DNA of 13,951 nt from an uncultured Hyphomonadaceae bacterium. GTDB lineage: Bacteria; Pseudomonadota; Alphaproteobacteria; Caulobacterales; Hyphomonadaceae. Made by a program: the position numbers and the translations under genes. The DNA lies in NCBI GenBank assembly GCA_937873805.1, contig CALMWO010000313.1, positions 1 to 13,951 on the forward strand, read 5' to 3'. Below the pieces are notes generated by a model. That model worked only from the letters and a program-made list of their open reading frames with translations. It did no database searches and had not been told where the DNA came from. Positions 1 to 7,087 of this stretch are shown here, piece after piece. Each line of letters begins with the position of its first letter. Within the stretch, counting starts at the first letter, position 1.

Positions 1-919
1 CGACAAGCCGACCTTCCTCAAATCCTTCGCCAAGCTCTGGTCGCTGAAGGCCTTCCCCTACTACGCCATCGCAACCGGCGCCGGCACGTTCATCACCTAC
101 GGCCTCGGCAACTGGATGCCGTCCTTCATGCCGCGCACCTATGGCATCATTGATCCGGCGTCGGTTGGCGGCGCGGTCAAGTATCTTGGCCAGTGGGGCA
201 TGCCCGAACTCCAGAACGCTCTGGGCATGTGCCAGTCGACGATGGTCGACGGCGTCCGCCAGCTCGCGGCGGACTGCTACGACATGAACAAGACCGAGAT
301 CGGCCTGTTCTACGGCACCTGCTCGGGCGTCGGCGGCATGATCGGCACGATCGCGGGCGGCTACCTCGCCGACCGTCTGGGCGCCAAGGACCGCCGCTGG
401 TTCCTGTGGGTTCCGATGTGGGGCAAGATCCTCGGCGCGCCGCTGTTCATCCTCGCCATGCTGGCCCCGACGGTCGAGCTGTCGCTGCTGCTCTACTTCC
501 CGGGCATCACGTTGGCCGCGATGTATCTCGGGCCGGCTCTCGCGATCACCCACCACCTCGTGCCCGCTTCGATGCGCGCCATGTCGTCCGCTGTGCTGTT
601 CTTCATCCTGAACATCCTCGGCCTCGGCACCGGTCCGTTCGTCGTCGGCATCATGTCGGACTGGATCAGCGGCAACGCCGATAGCCTGTCGCAAGCACAC
701 AGCTTCCTCGGCGACAGCGTCGAGCAGGTGAAGCAGATGTCGCTCAAATGGGCGATGATCATCGCGGTCATCCTGATGACCCCGCTGGCTGTGCTCTGGC
801 ATATCGGCGCGATGAAGCTGCCCAAGGGCGACCTCGACGACTCCGGCGACGCCATGAAGGAAGCCCTCACCGAGGGCGATCCGACCGGCAGCCCGGCCAC
901 CGTCGCGCCGAAGCCCTGA
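1..919 (+). CDS. MFS transporter, C-terminal half (5' end outside window)
   Basis: The reading frame is open from base 2 to a TGA at 917-919, giving about 305 visible residues, so the gene starts before the window. About six hydrophobic segments are visible, which fits the second half of a 12-helix major facilitator protein in the inner membrane. A GGYLADRLGAKDRR motif after the second visible helix matches the conserved MFS cytoplasmic loop motif (G-x-x-x-D-R-x-G) repeated in the second half of these proteins. A long loop between the first two visible helices carries two cysteines. The C-terminal tail is hydrophilic and acidic. The sequence style resembles the spinster-like MFS group common in alphaproteobacteria, but the substrate cannot be read from the sequence. 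An intrinsic terminator follows 20 bases after the stop. Confidence 0.88.
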   Translation, partial: DKPTFLKSFAKLWSLKAFPYYAIATGAGTFITYGLGNWMPSFMPRTYGIIDPASVGGAVKYLGQWGMPELQNALGMCQSTMVDGVRQLAADCYDMNKTEIGLFYGTCSGVGGMIGTIAGGYLADRLGAKDRRWFLWVPMWGKILGAPLFILAMLAPTVELSLLLYFPGITLAAMYLGPALAITHHLVPASMRAMSSAVLFFILNILGLGTGPFVVGIMSDWISGNADSLSQAHSFLGDSVEQVKQMSLKWAMIIAVILMTPLAVLWHIGAMKLPKGDLDDSGDAMKEALTEGDPTGSPATVAPKP

Positions 920-939
920 TCAGCCCAACCACAAACGTG

Positions 940-974
940 AAAGGCCCGGCCAAAAGCCGGGCCTTTTGTTTTGG
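940..974 (+). terminator. Rho-independent terminator after the MFS gene
   Basis: A perfect 11-bp stem is formed by AAAGGCCCGGC (940-950) and GCCGGGCCTTT (956-966) around a 5-base CAAAA loop, followed by a T-rich run (TTTTGTTTT). It lies 20 bases after the MFS stop codon. On the opposite strand the stem is also flanked by T residues, so it may stop transcription of the convergent hydrolase gene too, though the T tract there is poorer. Confidence 0.9.
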
Positions 975-990
975 GTTCATACGTCAATCA

Positions 991-2019
991 TCAATCGAAC
1001 GTCAGCTCGTCATCCTCCAGCGGCGCGAACACATCGTCCAGCATCCGGTCGCTCACGCCAGCCAGTGACGGCGGATCCCACTTTGGCGCGTTGTCCTTGT
1101 CGATGATCACGGCGCGCACGCCTTCCTGGAAATCATGGCTGTGGACCTGCCGCGACCCGATGCGGAACTCCATCCGCATGTTCTCCTCGAACGTCTCAGC
1201 CTGAAGACCCAGCGCGAGCTGACGATGCGCCACTTTCAGCGTGCGCGGAGACTTCGTCTTCAGCACCGCCAGCTGCGCCTTCGCCCACTCGCCCTGCTCA
1301 CCCTCAAGCGCGAAGAAAATCTCTTCCACGCTCGGCTTCCAGAAACAGCGCTGGATCACCTCGATATGCTTTTCGAACGCCCCCGCCTCGTCCCAGTCCA
1401 TCGCCTCCAGCAAGCGAAGCTCGCCCTCGCAAACCTGCTCTTTCACCGCCCCCAGAACGCTCGACTCCACGAAGTTGGTCGCGACCCCGGCAGCGCACAC
1501 ATCGCCGCCTTTCAGCCGTTCACCCGTCAGCGCCAGCCACATCCCCAGCGGCGGACCCAGCCGCGGCAGGAACCACCCGCCGCCCACATCCGGGAACAGC
1601 CCGATGCCCGTCTCCGGCATCGCAAATGTCGTCCGCTCCGTCGCAACGCGATGCGAGCCATGAACGCTGATCCCCACGCCGCCGCCCATGGTGACGCCAT
1701 CCATGAACGCCACATAGGGCTTCGCGTAATTCTTGATCCGCGCATTGAGCCGGTATTCCGCCCGGAAGAACGCCACCGCCGCAGAGCCATCGCCCGTGCC
1801 GCTCTCCGCCAGCATGCGGATATCGCCGCCCGCACAGAACCCGCGCGTCCCCTCCGCATGGTCGACGACGACAAGCTCCACCTCGTCATCGTTCGCCCAC
1901 TGCTTCAGCGCAGCGTCCATGGCGAGGCACATTTCCTCATTCAGCGCATGCAACGCTTGCGGCCGGTTCAGCGTGATCCGTCCCGCCACGCCCTGTCGAT
2001 AGATGGTAACGTCGGCCAT
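991..2019 (-). CDS. 3-hydroxyisobutyryl-CoA hydrolase (enoyl-CoA hydratase/isomerase family)
   Basis: The 342-residue crotonase-fold protein hydrolyses 3-hydroxyisobutyryl-CoA to 3-hydroxyisobutyrate and CoA, a step of valine degradation. Oxyanion-hole and CoA-binding motifs are visible: RGFCAGGDIRML (about residues 59-70) and MDGVTMGGGVGISVHG (about 106-121). The segment MPETGIGLFPDVGGGWFLPRL carries Glu136 and Asp144, spaced as the two acidic residues of human HIBCH; this separates it from ordinary enoyl-CoA hydratases. I chose the ATG at 2019 over one at 2076 because AGGA lies 7 bases upstream (2027-2030) and the family normally starts just before this first beta strand. It is the last gene of a minus-strand block headed by isobutyryl-CoA dehydrogenase, two steps earlier in the pathway. 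The roughly 195-bp gap upstream could hold its own promoter. Confidence 0.93.
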   Translation of the reverse strand: MADVTIYRQGVAGRITLNRPQALHALNEEMCLAMDAALKQWANDDEVELVVVDHAEGTRGFCAGGDIRMLAESGTGDGSAAVAFFRAEYRLNARIKNYAKPYVAFMDGVTMGGGVGISVHGSHRVATERTTFAMPETGIGLFPDVGGGWFLPRLGPPLGMWLALTGERLKGGDVCAAGVATNFVESSVLGAVKEQVCEGELRLLEAMDWDEAGAFEKHIEVIQRCFWKPSVEEIFFALEGEQGEWAKAQLAVLKTKSPRTLKVAHRQLALGLQAETFEENMRMEFRIGSRQVHSHDFQEGVRAVIIDKDNAPKWDPPSLAGVSDRMLDDVFAPLEDDELTFD

Positions 2020-2213
2020 GCTGGCATCCTGCTCAAATAACGGAATGCGCATGCACCATTCCGCGAATGCGCGCAAACGCTACCAGCGCGCGTCGGGCCT
2101 CGACGCGGAAGACATGGACTGCAGATAATTCTGCCCCCGCGCGCCAACTCTCGCGCGCAAGCCCCTGTTGCGCCATGCGGCAACGAGCCGGATCAGAATG
2201 CGCGCCGTGAAGT
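2020..2213. other. Intergenic region with short inverted repeats
   Basis: This gap separates lipoprotein A from the hydrolase gene. I see no RNA gene or convincing ORF. Three short inverted repeats are present: CGGAAT/ATTCCG (2041-2046 and 2058-2063), GCGCGC/GCGCGC (2139-2144 and 2153-2158) and GTTGC/GCAAC (2167-2171 and 2180-2184). None is followed by a T tract in the direction of transcription, so none is a clear intrinsic terminator. Confidence 0.4.
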
Positions 2214-2660
2214 TCAGAGCTTCGGGATCGAATAATCCAGTGCCTCGATGAACTCGCCCACCGCAAGGACCACCACGCACATATGCTCCTCCGCCGCATC
2301 GCGCGAGCAGCCATCGATGCCATATGAGTCCCTGATCAGCTTCTTGCTGAACCGCCATGTCGTGCCATCCGCCACGTATTCGGACCCGGCCTTTGCGCTC
2401 CACGGCCCCAGCGCATCAAAGAACCATTTCGCCGTCGCGCCCGTGCAGGTGAAGCGCAACGTCTTTCCATCGCGCTCCCGCACATACGACCCCGTCTCCG
2501 CTGCCTGCGAAATGCACTCCGCATACAGCCGCGCCTGAGGCGGCGCAGGCAGTCCAGCCGTCAACCGCACATCGGGCGGCCCGGCGGGCGCAGCCTGCTC
2601 CGGGGCCGATGCGCAAGCGCCGAGCGTCAGAGCTAAGGCAAGTACGAAGAGCCTGATCAT
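2214..2660 (-). CDS. Small predicted lipoprotein A, function unknown
   Basis: The 148-residue protein has a textbook lipoprotein signal: Arg3, a hydrophobic core, then LTLGAC with the lipidated Cys at 16. A short Ala/Pro-rich linker (about 17-42) follows. The mature part contains four further cysteines (about 49, 72, 118, 128), enough for two disulfides in the periplasm. Its core has alternating aromatic and charged residues (KWFFDALGPW, TTWRF) like a small beta-rich domain. I do not recognise the family. The ATG at 2660 was chosen because it begins the signal peptide; the frame is open far upstream but that part runs antisense-like through the next gene. It lies 32 bp after lipoprotein B on the same strand, so the two are probably co-transcribed, between the valine catabolism genes. 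Confidence 0.8.
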   Translation of the reverse strand: MIRLFVLALALTLGACASAPEQAAPAGPPDVRLTAGLPAPPQARLYAECISQAAETGSYVRERDGKTLRFTCTGATAKWFFDALGPWSAKAGSEYVADGTTWRFSKKLIRDSYGIDGCSRDAAEEHMCVVVLAVGEFIEALDYSIPKL

Positions 2661-2692
2661 CTTGTTTTCCGCACCACAGAGTGGACGAATAC

Positions 2693-3013
2693 TTATTTCA
2701 GCCTCGCACACTCGCGCGTCGCGACTTCGCCCAGCTCGGCCATGGCGGACTTTTGTTCGGGCGACAATGTCAGCGGATTCTGGCTGCCATCCAGAAAAGC
2801 CTTCAAGGCTTCGTTGTACGCTGGATTGGCAGCGGCCGCGGTCTTGGTCGCGCGCGACCAGCACCCGCAATCCATGCTTATCGGTATCTCGCCGATCTCG
2901 CTGGCGTTGGCGGCCATATGCTGTCGACATACGCCTTCCAGCGCTGCTGCGCTTCTGTCCTCGCAAGCCCCTAAAACCACCAAGCAAAAGCCAATGCCTA
3001 GAAGCAGCCGCAT
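2693..3013 (-). CDS. Small predicted lipoprotein B, function unknown
   Basis: The 106-residue protein has an N-terminal signal (MRLLLGIGF...) ending in a lipobox VLGAC with the lipidated Cys at 17, followed by Glu-Asp. The mature region has four more cysteines (29, 49, 51, 102), including a CGC motif near the middle, and is predicted mostly helical (LSPEQKSAMAELGEVATREC). I do not recognise a family. The start at 3013 is supported by the signal peptide and by a purine-rich AGGGTGAAGAG directly upstream. It begins 24 bp after the isobutyryl-CoA dehydrogenase stop, so it is almost certainly in the same transcript. The Cys arrangement differs from lipoprotein A, so the two are not obvious duplicates. 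Confidence 0.78.
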   Translation of the reverse strand: MRLLLGIGFCLVVLGACEDRSAAALEGVCRQHMAANASEIGEIPISMDCGCWSRATKTAAAANPAYNEALKAFLDGSQNPLTLSPEQKSAMAELGEVATRECARLK

Positions 3014-3037
3014 CTCTTCACCCTGATCTTTCCGGCC

Positions 3038-4177
3038 CTACTGCCTCAACATATCCCGGCTCACGATCACTCGCATCACCTCGTTCGTTCCCTCGAGGAT
3101 CTGATGCACGCGCAGATCGCGCACGATGCGCTCCACGCCGTAATCGCTCAGATAGCCATAGCCGCCATGCAGCTGCAGCGCGTCGTTCGCCACCTTGAAG
3201 CCCGTGTCCGTCACGAACCGCTTGGCCATCGCACACCAGCGCGTCGCCATCGGCGTCTTCGCGTCCAGCTCCCTCGCCGCCGCATACAGCATCATGCGCG
3301 CTGCCTGGGTCTCGGTTTCCATGTCCGCCAGCTTGAACTGCGCCGACTGGAAATCCGCGATCGCCTGTCCGAACTGCTTGCGCTCTTTCGCGTAAGACAA
3401 CGCCTTGTTCAGCGCCTCCTGCATTCCACCCAGCGAGCACGCAGCGATGTTCAGCCGTCCGCCATCCAGCCCCGCCATGGCGAAGCGGAAGCCATCGCCT
3501 TCCGCGCCCACACGACGGCTCGCCGGAATGCGCACATTCTCGAAGATCACCTGCCGCGTCGGCTGTGAATTCCAGCCCATCTTCTTTTCGTTGGCGCCGA
3601 ACGAGATGCCCTTGTCATCCTTGCGCACGATGAAGGTGGAAATGCCCTTCGGTCCATCTGCGCCCGTGCGCGCCATCACAACATAAACGTCGCTCGTGCC
3701 GGCGGCCGAGATGAACTGCTTCGATCCGTTGAGAATGTAGTCGTCGCCGTCCTTGGCAGCCTTCGTCTTCAGGCTCGCCGCATCCGACCCAGACCCCGGC
3801 TCCGTGAGACAGTAAGATGACAGCAGCTCCATCGACGTGAGCTGCGGCAGCCATTCCTTGCGCAACTCGTCCGACCCGAAGCGATCAATCATCCACGAGC
3901 ACATGTTGTGGATAGAAATATATGCCGCGGTCGAAATGCAGCCCTGGGAAAGTTGTTCGAAAACCAGTACGGCGTCGAAACGACTGAGCGCCGATCCCCC
4001 GACATCTTCATTAACGTACAGGCCAGCGAACCCCAGAGCTGCGGCCTCTCGAATGACGTCTACGGGAAAGTGCTTCTTTTCATCCCATTCGGCAGCATAC
4101 GGACGCAGTTTCTCGGCCGCGAAATCCGCCGCTGTCTGCTGGATCAATTTCTGTTCAGACGTGAGGTCTGCTGTCAT
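3038..4177 (-). CDS. Isobutyryl-CoA dehydrogenase (acyl-CoA dehydrogenase, ACAD8 type)
   Basis: This 379-residue FAD flavoprotein oxidises isobutyryl-CoA to methacrylyl-CoA in valine degradation and passes electrons to ETF. Full family architecture is visible: the N-terminal helical domain; the flavin/substrate segment SYCLTEPGSGSDAAS (about 120-135); the middle beta domain; and the C-terminal helices with the catalytic base Glu362 in HQILEGTNEVMR. Stretches such as TAYISIHNMCSWMID, the SYCLTEPGSGSDAAS segment and GWNSQPTR match what I remember of human ACAD8 nearly word for word, which argues for isobutyryl-CoA rather than a generic substrate. Length is normal. The ATG at 4177 precedes the usual N-terminal LTxEQK motif; a GGAGG lies somewhat far upstream, so the ribosome site is not ideal. 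It heads a minus-strand block ending in the valine-pathway hydrolase. The intermediate hydratase and later mmsB/mmsA genes are not in the window. Confidence 0.94.
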   Translation of the reverse strand: MTADLTSEQKLIQQTAADFAAEKLRPYAAEWDEKKHFPVDVIREAAALGFAGLYVNEDVGGSALSRFDAVLVFEQLSQGCISTAAYISIHNMCSWMIDRFGSDELRKEWLPQLTSMELLSSYCLTEPGSGSDAASLKTKAAKDGDDYILNGSKQFISAAGTSDVYVVMARTGADGPKGISTFIVRKDDKGISFGANEKKMGWNSQPTRQVIFENVRIPASRRVGAEGDGFRFAMAGLDGGRLNIAACSLGGMQEALNKALSYAKERKQFGQAIADFQSAQFKLADMETETQAARMMLYAAARELDAKTPMATRWCAMAKRFVTDTGFKVANDALQLHGGYGYLSDYGVERIVRDLRVHQILEGTNEVMRVIVSRDMLRQ

Positions 4178-4278
4178 TGCGCTCTGTTCCGCCTCCGGTT
4201 CAGCCGCTATTCATTAGTCCTCTAACAATCCTAGTCCAAGACTTCCTCACCAAGACCCGCGACAGGCTGGCCTCCCCC
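4178..4278. promoter_or_regulatory. Divergent intergenic region (dehydrogenase / GNAT)
   Basis: These 101 bases separate two genes transcribed away from each other, so the region must carry the promoter of the valine-pathway block and probably that of the GNAT gene. It contains the most AT-rich patch nearby (around 4208-4235, with ATTCATTAGTCC and TCTAACAATCC), a plausible place for -10 elements. No consensus -35/-10 pair or clear operator could be assigned by eye. Confidence 0.4.
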
Positions 4279-4839
4279 ATGGCGTCTTTGATTTCTGACC
4301 CCGCGCCGCAATATCGCGTGCGCCCTGCGCGTGGGAACGAAATCGGCGAGCTTCAGAACATAGACCTCGCGTCCGCCACGCTGTTCCGGGGCACTGGCCT
4401 GATTGATTTCGGGCCTTTGGGCGAACCGACCCAGCCAATTCCCGAAGATCGCCTGCGCCGCGGCTTTGGCGATGGCCTGATCTGGGTCGCCGTCGACGGC
4501 ATGGAAGAAATCGTGGGCTTCGCCCTCTGCTCAGACCGCGGACCCGACCTGTATCTCGACCAGCTCTCGGTCCTGCCGCGCCATGGCCGCCAGGGCCTTG
4601 GCACCCGCCTTGTCCGCCGCTGCCTGCAGGAAGCCGAAGCCCGCTCCTTCAAGCGCGTCTCCCTATCGACGTTCCGCAAGGTTGCGTGGAACGGCCCCTT
4701 CTACCGGAAGCTCGGCTTCCGCGAGATCCCGGGCTGGCGTCTCAACGACTGGCAGGCCGAAATCCGCGAACTCCAGAAGATTACCATGGACGTCCGCCTC
4801 CGCTGCTTCATGCAGCGCACCGTCAAGCGCGGGCGCTAG
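4279..4839 (+). CDS. GNAT family N-acetyltransferase
   Basis: The 186-residue protein has the GNAT fold pattern: N-terminal beta strand and helix (YRVRPARGNEIGELQNID), a central strand ending in LYLDQLSVLP, the acetyl-CoA pyrophosphate loop R-H-G-R-Q-G-L-G-T (about 101-109), and the C-terminal signature WNGPFYRKLGF (about 137-147). The substrate is unknown. The frame is open from an ATG at 4177, but that would overlap the start of the divergent dehydrogenase and add 34 non-GNAT residues; the ATG at 4279 places the first strand correctly, although no good Shine-Dalgarno precedes it. The gene ends convergently with mnmH: both stops lie inside the same CTAG (4836-4839). Confidence 0.85.
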   Translation: MASLISDPAPQYRVRPARGNEIGELQNIDLASATLFRGTGLIDFGPLGEPTQPIPEDRLRRGFGDGLIWVAVDGMEEIVGFALCSDRGPDLYLDQLSVLPRHGRQGLGTRLVRRCLQEAEARSFKRVSLSTFRKVAWNGPFYRKLGFREIPGWRLNDWQAEIRELQKITMDVRLRCFMQRTVKRGR

Positions 4840-5897
4840 GCTTCGTTCATAATCCGCATGATCTGCGCGGCGGCAGCTTCCTGCCACGCCTGATCCAGCG
4901 TCGCCATATCGATCGCGTCGAGCTTCGGTCGCTGGTCATGCCGGGCATGACGCGCATACGATGGATCGTAGTGCCGCTCGACAACCTGCTTCACCAGCTC
5001 GTGAAATTCGCCGGCATCCGCCAGCGATCGCCAGTTCGCCAGCTGCTTGCGCCCCGGATAAACCTCCAGCCGCGACAGCACGGCCTCCAGCAGGTCGCGA
5101 TCTGCGATCACCTCGGGATAAGCTCCCACAAGATAGGCCGACCGCACATCCAGCGGCGCGGTCAGCTGGATACGTGGCGCTGCTTCCATCGCTTTCCACA
5201 TCGACGGCGGCAGCGTGCGTTGACCGATCTTGTTCGACTCCGCCTCCACCAGCACAGGGCGCTTCGGGTCCATCCGCTCCAGCTGATCCGCCAGACACGA
5301 CTCAAACCATTTCTGTGATGGCTGGGGCGTCCCCGCGATGGCGCCGAACAGCGAACCGCGATGCTGCGCGATCGCTTCCAGATCGATCACCTGCCCGCTC
5401 ATTGCCCTCACGCGGTTGAGGATCGCCGTCTTGCCCGTTCCCGTTCCGCCATCCAGCAGAACAAACCGCAGACCCAGCTCGGCGTCATACAACCGCTGCT
5501 GCACGGCGCGGCGATAGGTCTTGTATCCGCCCTGCAGCACGAGTGTCCGCCAGCCGACCTGCGCCAGCACCAGCGCCATCGAATTCGACCGCTGCCCCCC
5601 GCGCCAGCAATAGACCAGCGGCCTGAAATTCGGCCCCATATCGGCCAGCGCGCCATCCAGGTGGCGTCCGATATTTTTCGCCACCAGCGCCGCGCCCATG
5701 CGTCGCGCCAGAAACCGTGACTCCTGCACATAGGTCGTGCCCACAACCGCCCGCTCGTCATTGTCCAGCACGGGCAGGTTCACCGCACCTGGAATGTGGT
5801 CCTCGGCGAATTCCCCCGGGCTACGCACGTCGATGATCATGTCGTATTGCGTCAACGATGCATGATCGACCGCCTCTGTAACTCCCGGATTTGACAT
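4836..5897 (-). CDS. mnmH: tRNA 2-selenouridine synthase
   Basis: MnmH (SelU/YbbB) replaces sulfur by selenium in 5-substituted 2-thiouridine at wobble position 34 of tRNAs, using selenophosphate. The 353-residue protein has an N-terminal rhodanese domain (about 1-130) with the catalytic Cys97 in VYCWRGGQRS, the same residue number as I recall for the E. coli enzyme. A C-terminal P-loop domain has a Walker A motif GGTGTGKT at about 150-157. The domain order and length match the family. I chose the ATG at 5897 because it begins the rhodanese domain; the frame stays open for another 334 codons upstream, but only antisense to selD. The adjacent divergent selD supplies its co-substrate. The stop codon overlaps that of the convergent GNAT gene within CTAG. 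Confidence 0.95.
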   Translation of the reverse strand: MSNPGVTEAVDHASLTQYDMIIDVRSPGEFAEDHIPGAVNLPVLDNDERAVVGTTYVQESRFLARRMGAALVAKNIGRHLDGALADMGPNFRPLVYCWRGGQRSNSMALVLAQVGWRTLVLQGGYKTYRRAVQQRLYDAELGLRFVLLDGGTGTGKTAILNRVRAMSGQVIDLEAIAQHRGSLFGAIAGTPQPSQKWFESCLADQLERMDPKRPVLVEAESNKIGQRTLPPSMWKAMEAAPRIQLTAPLDVRSAYLVGAYPEVIADRDLLEAVLSRLEVYPGRKQLANWRSLADAGEFHELVKQVVERHYDPSYARHARHDQRPKLDAIDMATLDQAWQEAAAAQIMRIMNEA

Positions 5898-5996
5898 CGC
5901 GCCTGGCAATCGCTTCCGCTTGCTGGGCTCAACGCACTGTCGGGGCCCGTCCTGCCCTGCTATCAAACTGCCGCTGTCTAGCAAGCAGGAGCCGCC
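5898..5996. promoter_or_regulatory. Divergent mnmH-selD intergenic region
   Basis: These 99 bases separate mnmH (-) and selD (+) and should hold both promoters. A 7-bp inverted repeat, GCTTGCT (5918-5924) and AGCAAGC (5980-5986), ends immediately before the selD Shine-Dalgarno AGGAG (5987-5991), which lies 5 bases before its ATG. No consensus promoter could be assigned by eye. Confidence 0.45.
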
Positions 5997-7037
5997 ATGC
6001 CCGAGGACCTTCGCCTGACCTCGCTCGCCCATGGCGGCGGCTGCGGCTGCAAGCTCTCGCCTGCCGTCCTGCGCGATATTCTCGCTACCATCCCGGCCTC
6101 CGCGCCGTTCACGAACCTGCTTGTCGGCACGGAAACGTCCGACGACGCAGCCGTGTGGCGCCTGAACGACCAACAGGCGCTGGTGGCCACCACGGACTTC
6201 TTCATGCCTGTCGTGGATGACCCGTTCGAGTTTGGCCGCATCGCTGCAACCAACGCCCTCTCCGATATCTACGCCATGGGCGCCACGCCCATCTTCGCGC
6301 TCGCCATCGTCGGGATGCCGGTCAACGTCATGCCGGTGGAGATGATCCGCAAAATCCTCGAAGGTGGCGCTTCCGTCTGCGCCGCTGCGGGCGTGCCCAT
6401 TGCCGGCGGCCATTCGATCGACAGTCAGGAACCCATCTACGGCCTCGTCGCCCTTGGCCTCGTCCACCCAGACAAGTTGCTCACGAACCGCACCGGCAAA
6501 CCTGGCGACGTCCTGATCCTCACCAAGCCCCTTGGCGTCGGCATCTACAGCGCCGCCCTCAAACAGGGCCGCCTCGACGACGCCGGTTACCGCGCCATGA
6601 TCGCATCGACCACCCAGCTTAACACATTCGGCCGCGATCTCGGCCAGACGCCCGGCGTCCACGCCCTTACCGACGTCACCGGCTTCGGCCTCCTCGGCCA
6701 CGCCCTGGAAATGGCGCGGGGCGCCGGCCTCACAGCCGAGATCACCGCCTCGCCCCCCTTGCTCCCCGGCATCGAAGACCTCGCCCGCAATGGCGTCCGC
6801 ACCGGCGCCTCCACCCGCAACTGGAACAGTTATGGTGAATCCGTCACCCTTTCTCCCGCCTTCGACGACTGGCGCCGCGATATCCTCTGCGATCCGCAAA
6901 CCAGCGGCGGCCTGCTCATCGCCGCCGACCCGGCCTCAGCCGACGATATCGTCGCCAAAGCCCGCGCTGCCGGGTTCAGCGATACCAACATCGTTGGCCG
7001 CCTCGCCGCTGGTCCGCCCAGCATCCTGGTCCGCTGA
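5997..7037 (+). CDS. selD: Selenide, water dikinase (selenophosphate synthetase), Cys form
   Basis: SelD makes selenophosphate, AMP and phosphate from selenide and ATP in the cytoplasm. The 346-residue protein has the N-terminal motif HGGGCGCK with Cys16 and Lys19, equivalent to catalytic Cys17 and Lys20 of E. coli. Metal and nucleotide-binding aspartates are in the expected places with the same offset of one: Asp50 (SDDAAVW), Asp67 (TTDFF), Asp90 (ALSDIYAMGA) and Asp226 (ALTDVTGFGLLGH). The NSYG and CDPQTSGGLL motifs near the C-terminus are also family typical. The catalytic residue is encoded as Cys, not as an in-frame TGA, so the gene itself does not need selenocysteine. AGGAG five bases before the ATG fixes the start. 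The divergent neighbour mnmH indicates use for tRNA selenouridine. Confidence 0.96.
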   Translation: MPEDLRLTSLAHGGGCGCKLSPAVLRDILATIPASAPFTNLLVGTETSDDAAVWRLNDQQALVATTDFFMPVVDDPFEFGRIAATNALSDIYAMGATPIFALAIVGMPVNVMPVEMIRKILEGGASVCAAAGVPIAGGHSIDSQEPIYGLVALGLVHPDKLLTNRTGKPGDVLILTKPLGVGIYSAALKQGRLDDAGYRAMIASTTQLNTFGRDLGQTPGVHALTDVTGFGLLGHALEMARGAGLTAEITASPPLLPGIEDLARNGVRTGASTRNWNSYGESVTLSPAFDDWRRDILCDPQTSGGLLIAADPASADDIVAKARAAGFSDTNIVGRLAAGPPSILVR

Positions 7038-7087
7038 GATGACATTCGGCTCCGCGCCCGCTACCTAGCGGGCAGAAGGAACCTCGC

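Noticed and set aside
1135..2040. A 301-codon plus-strand ORF opposite the hydrolase gene
   Set aside because: It is Arg/His/Pro-rich, as expected for the antisense frame of a GC-rich crotonase-family gene whose motifs are clear on the minus strand.
4177..4278. Earlier ATG for the GNAT gene at 4177
   Set aside because: It would overlap the start codon of the divergent dehydrogenase and add 34 residues not seen in the GNAT fold.
6042..6053. Possible selenocysteine at the SelD active site
   Set aside because: The codons read Cys-Gly-Cys-Lys (TGC GGC TGC AAG), with no in-frame TGA.
5898..6899. A 334-codon open extension of mnmH running antisense through selD
   Set aside because: selD on the other strand has every catalytic residue and a good ribosome site; the extension is low-complexity Gly/Asp/Ala typical of the antisense frame of GC-rich genes, and MnmH normally starts at the rhodanese domain (5897).
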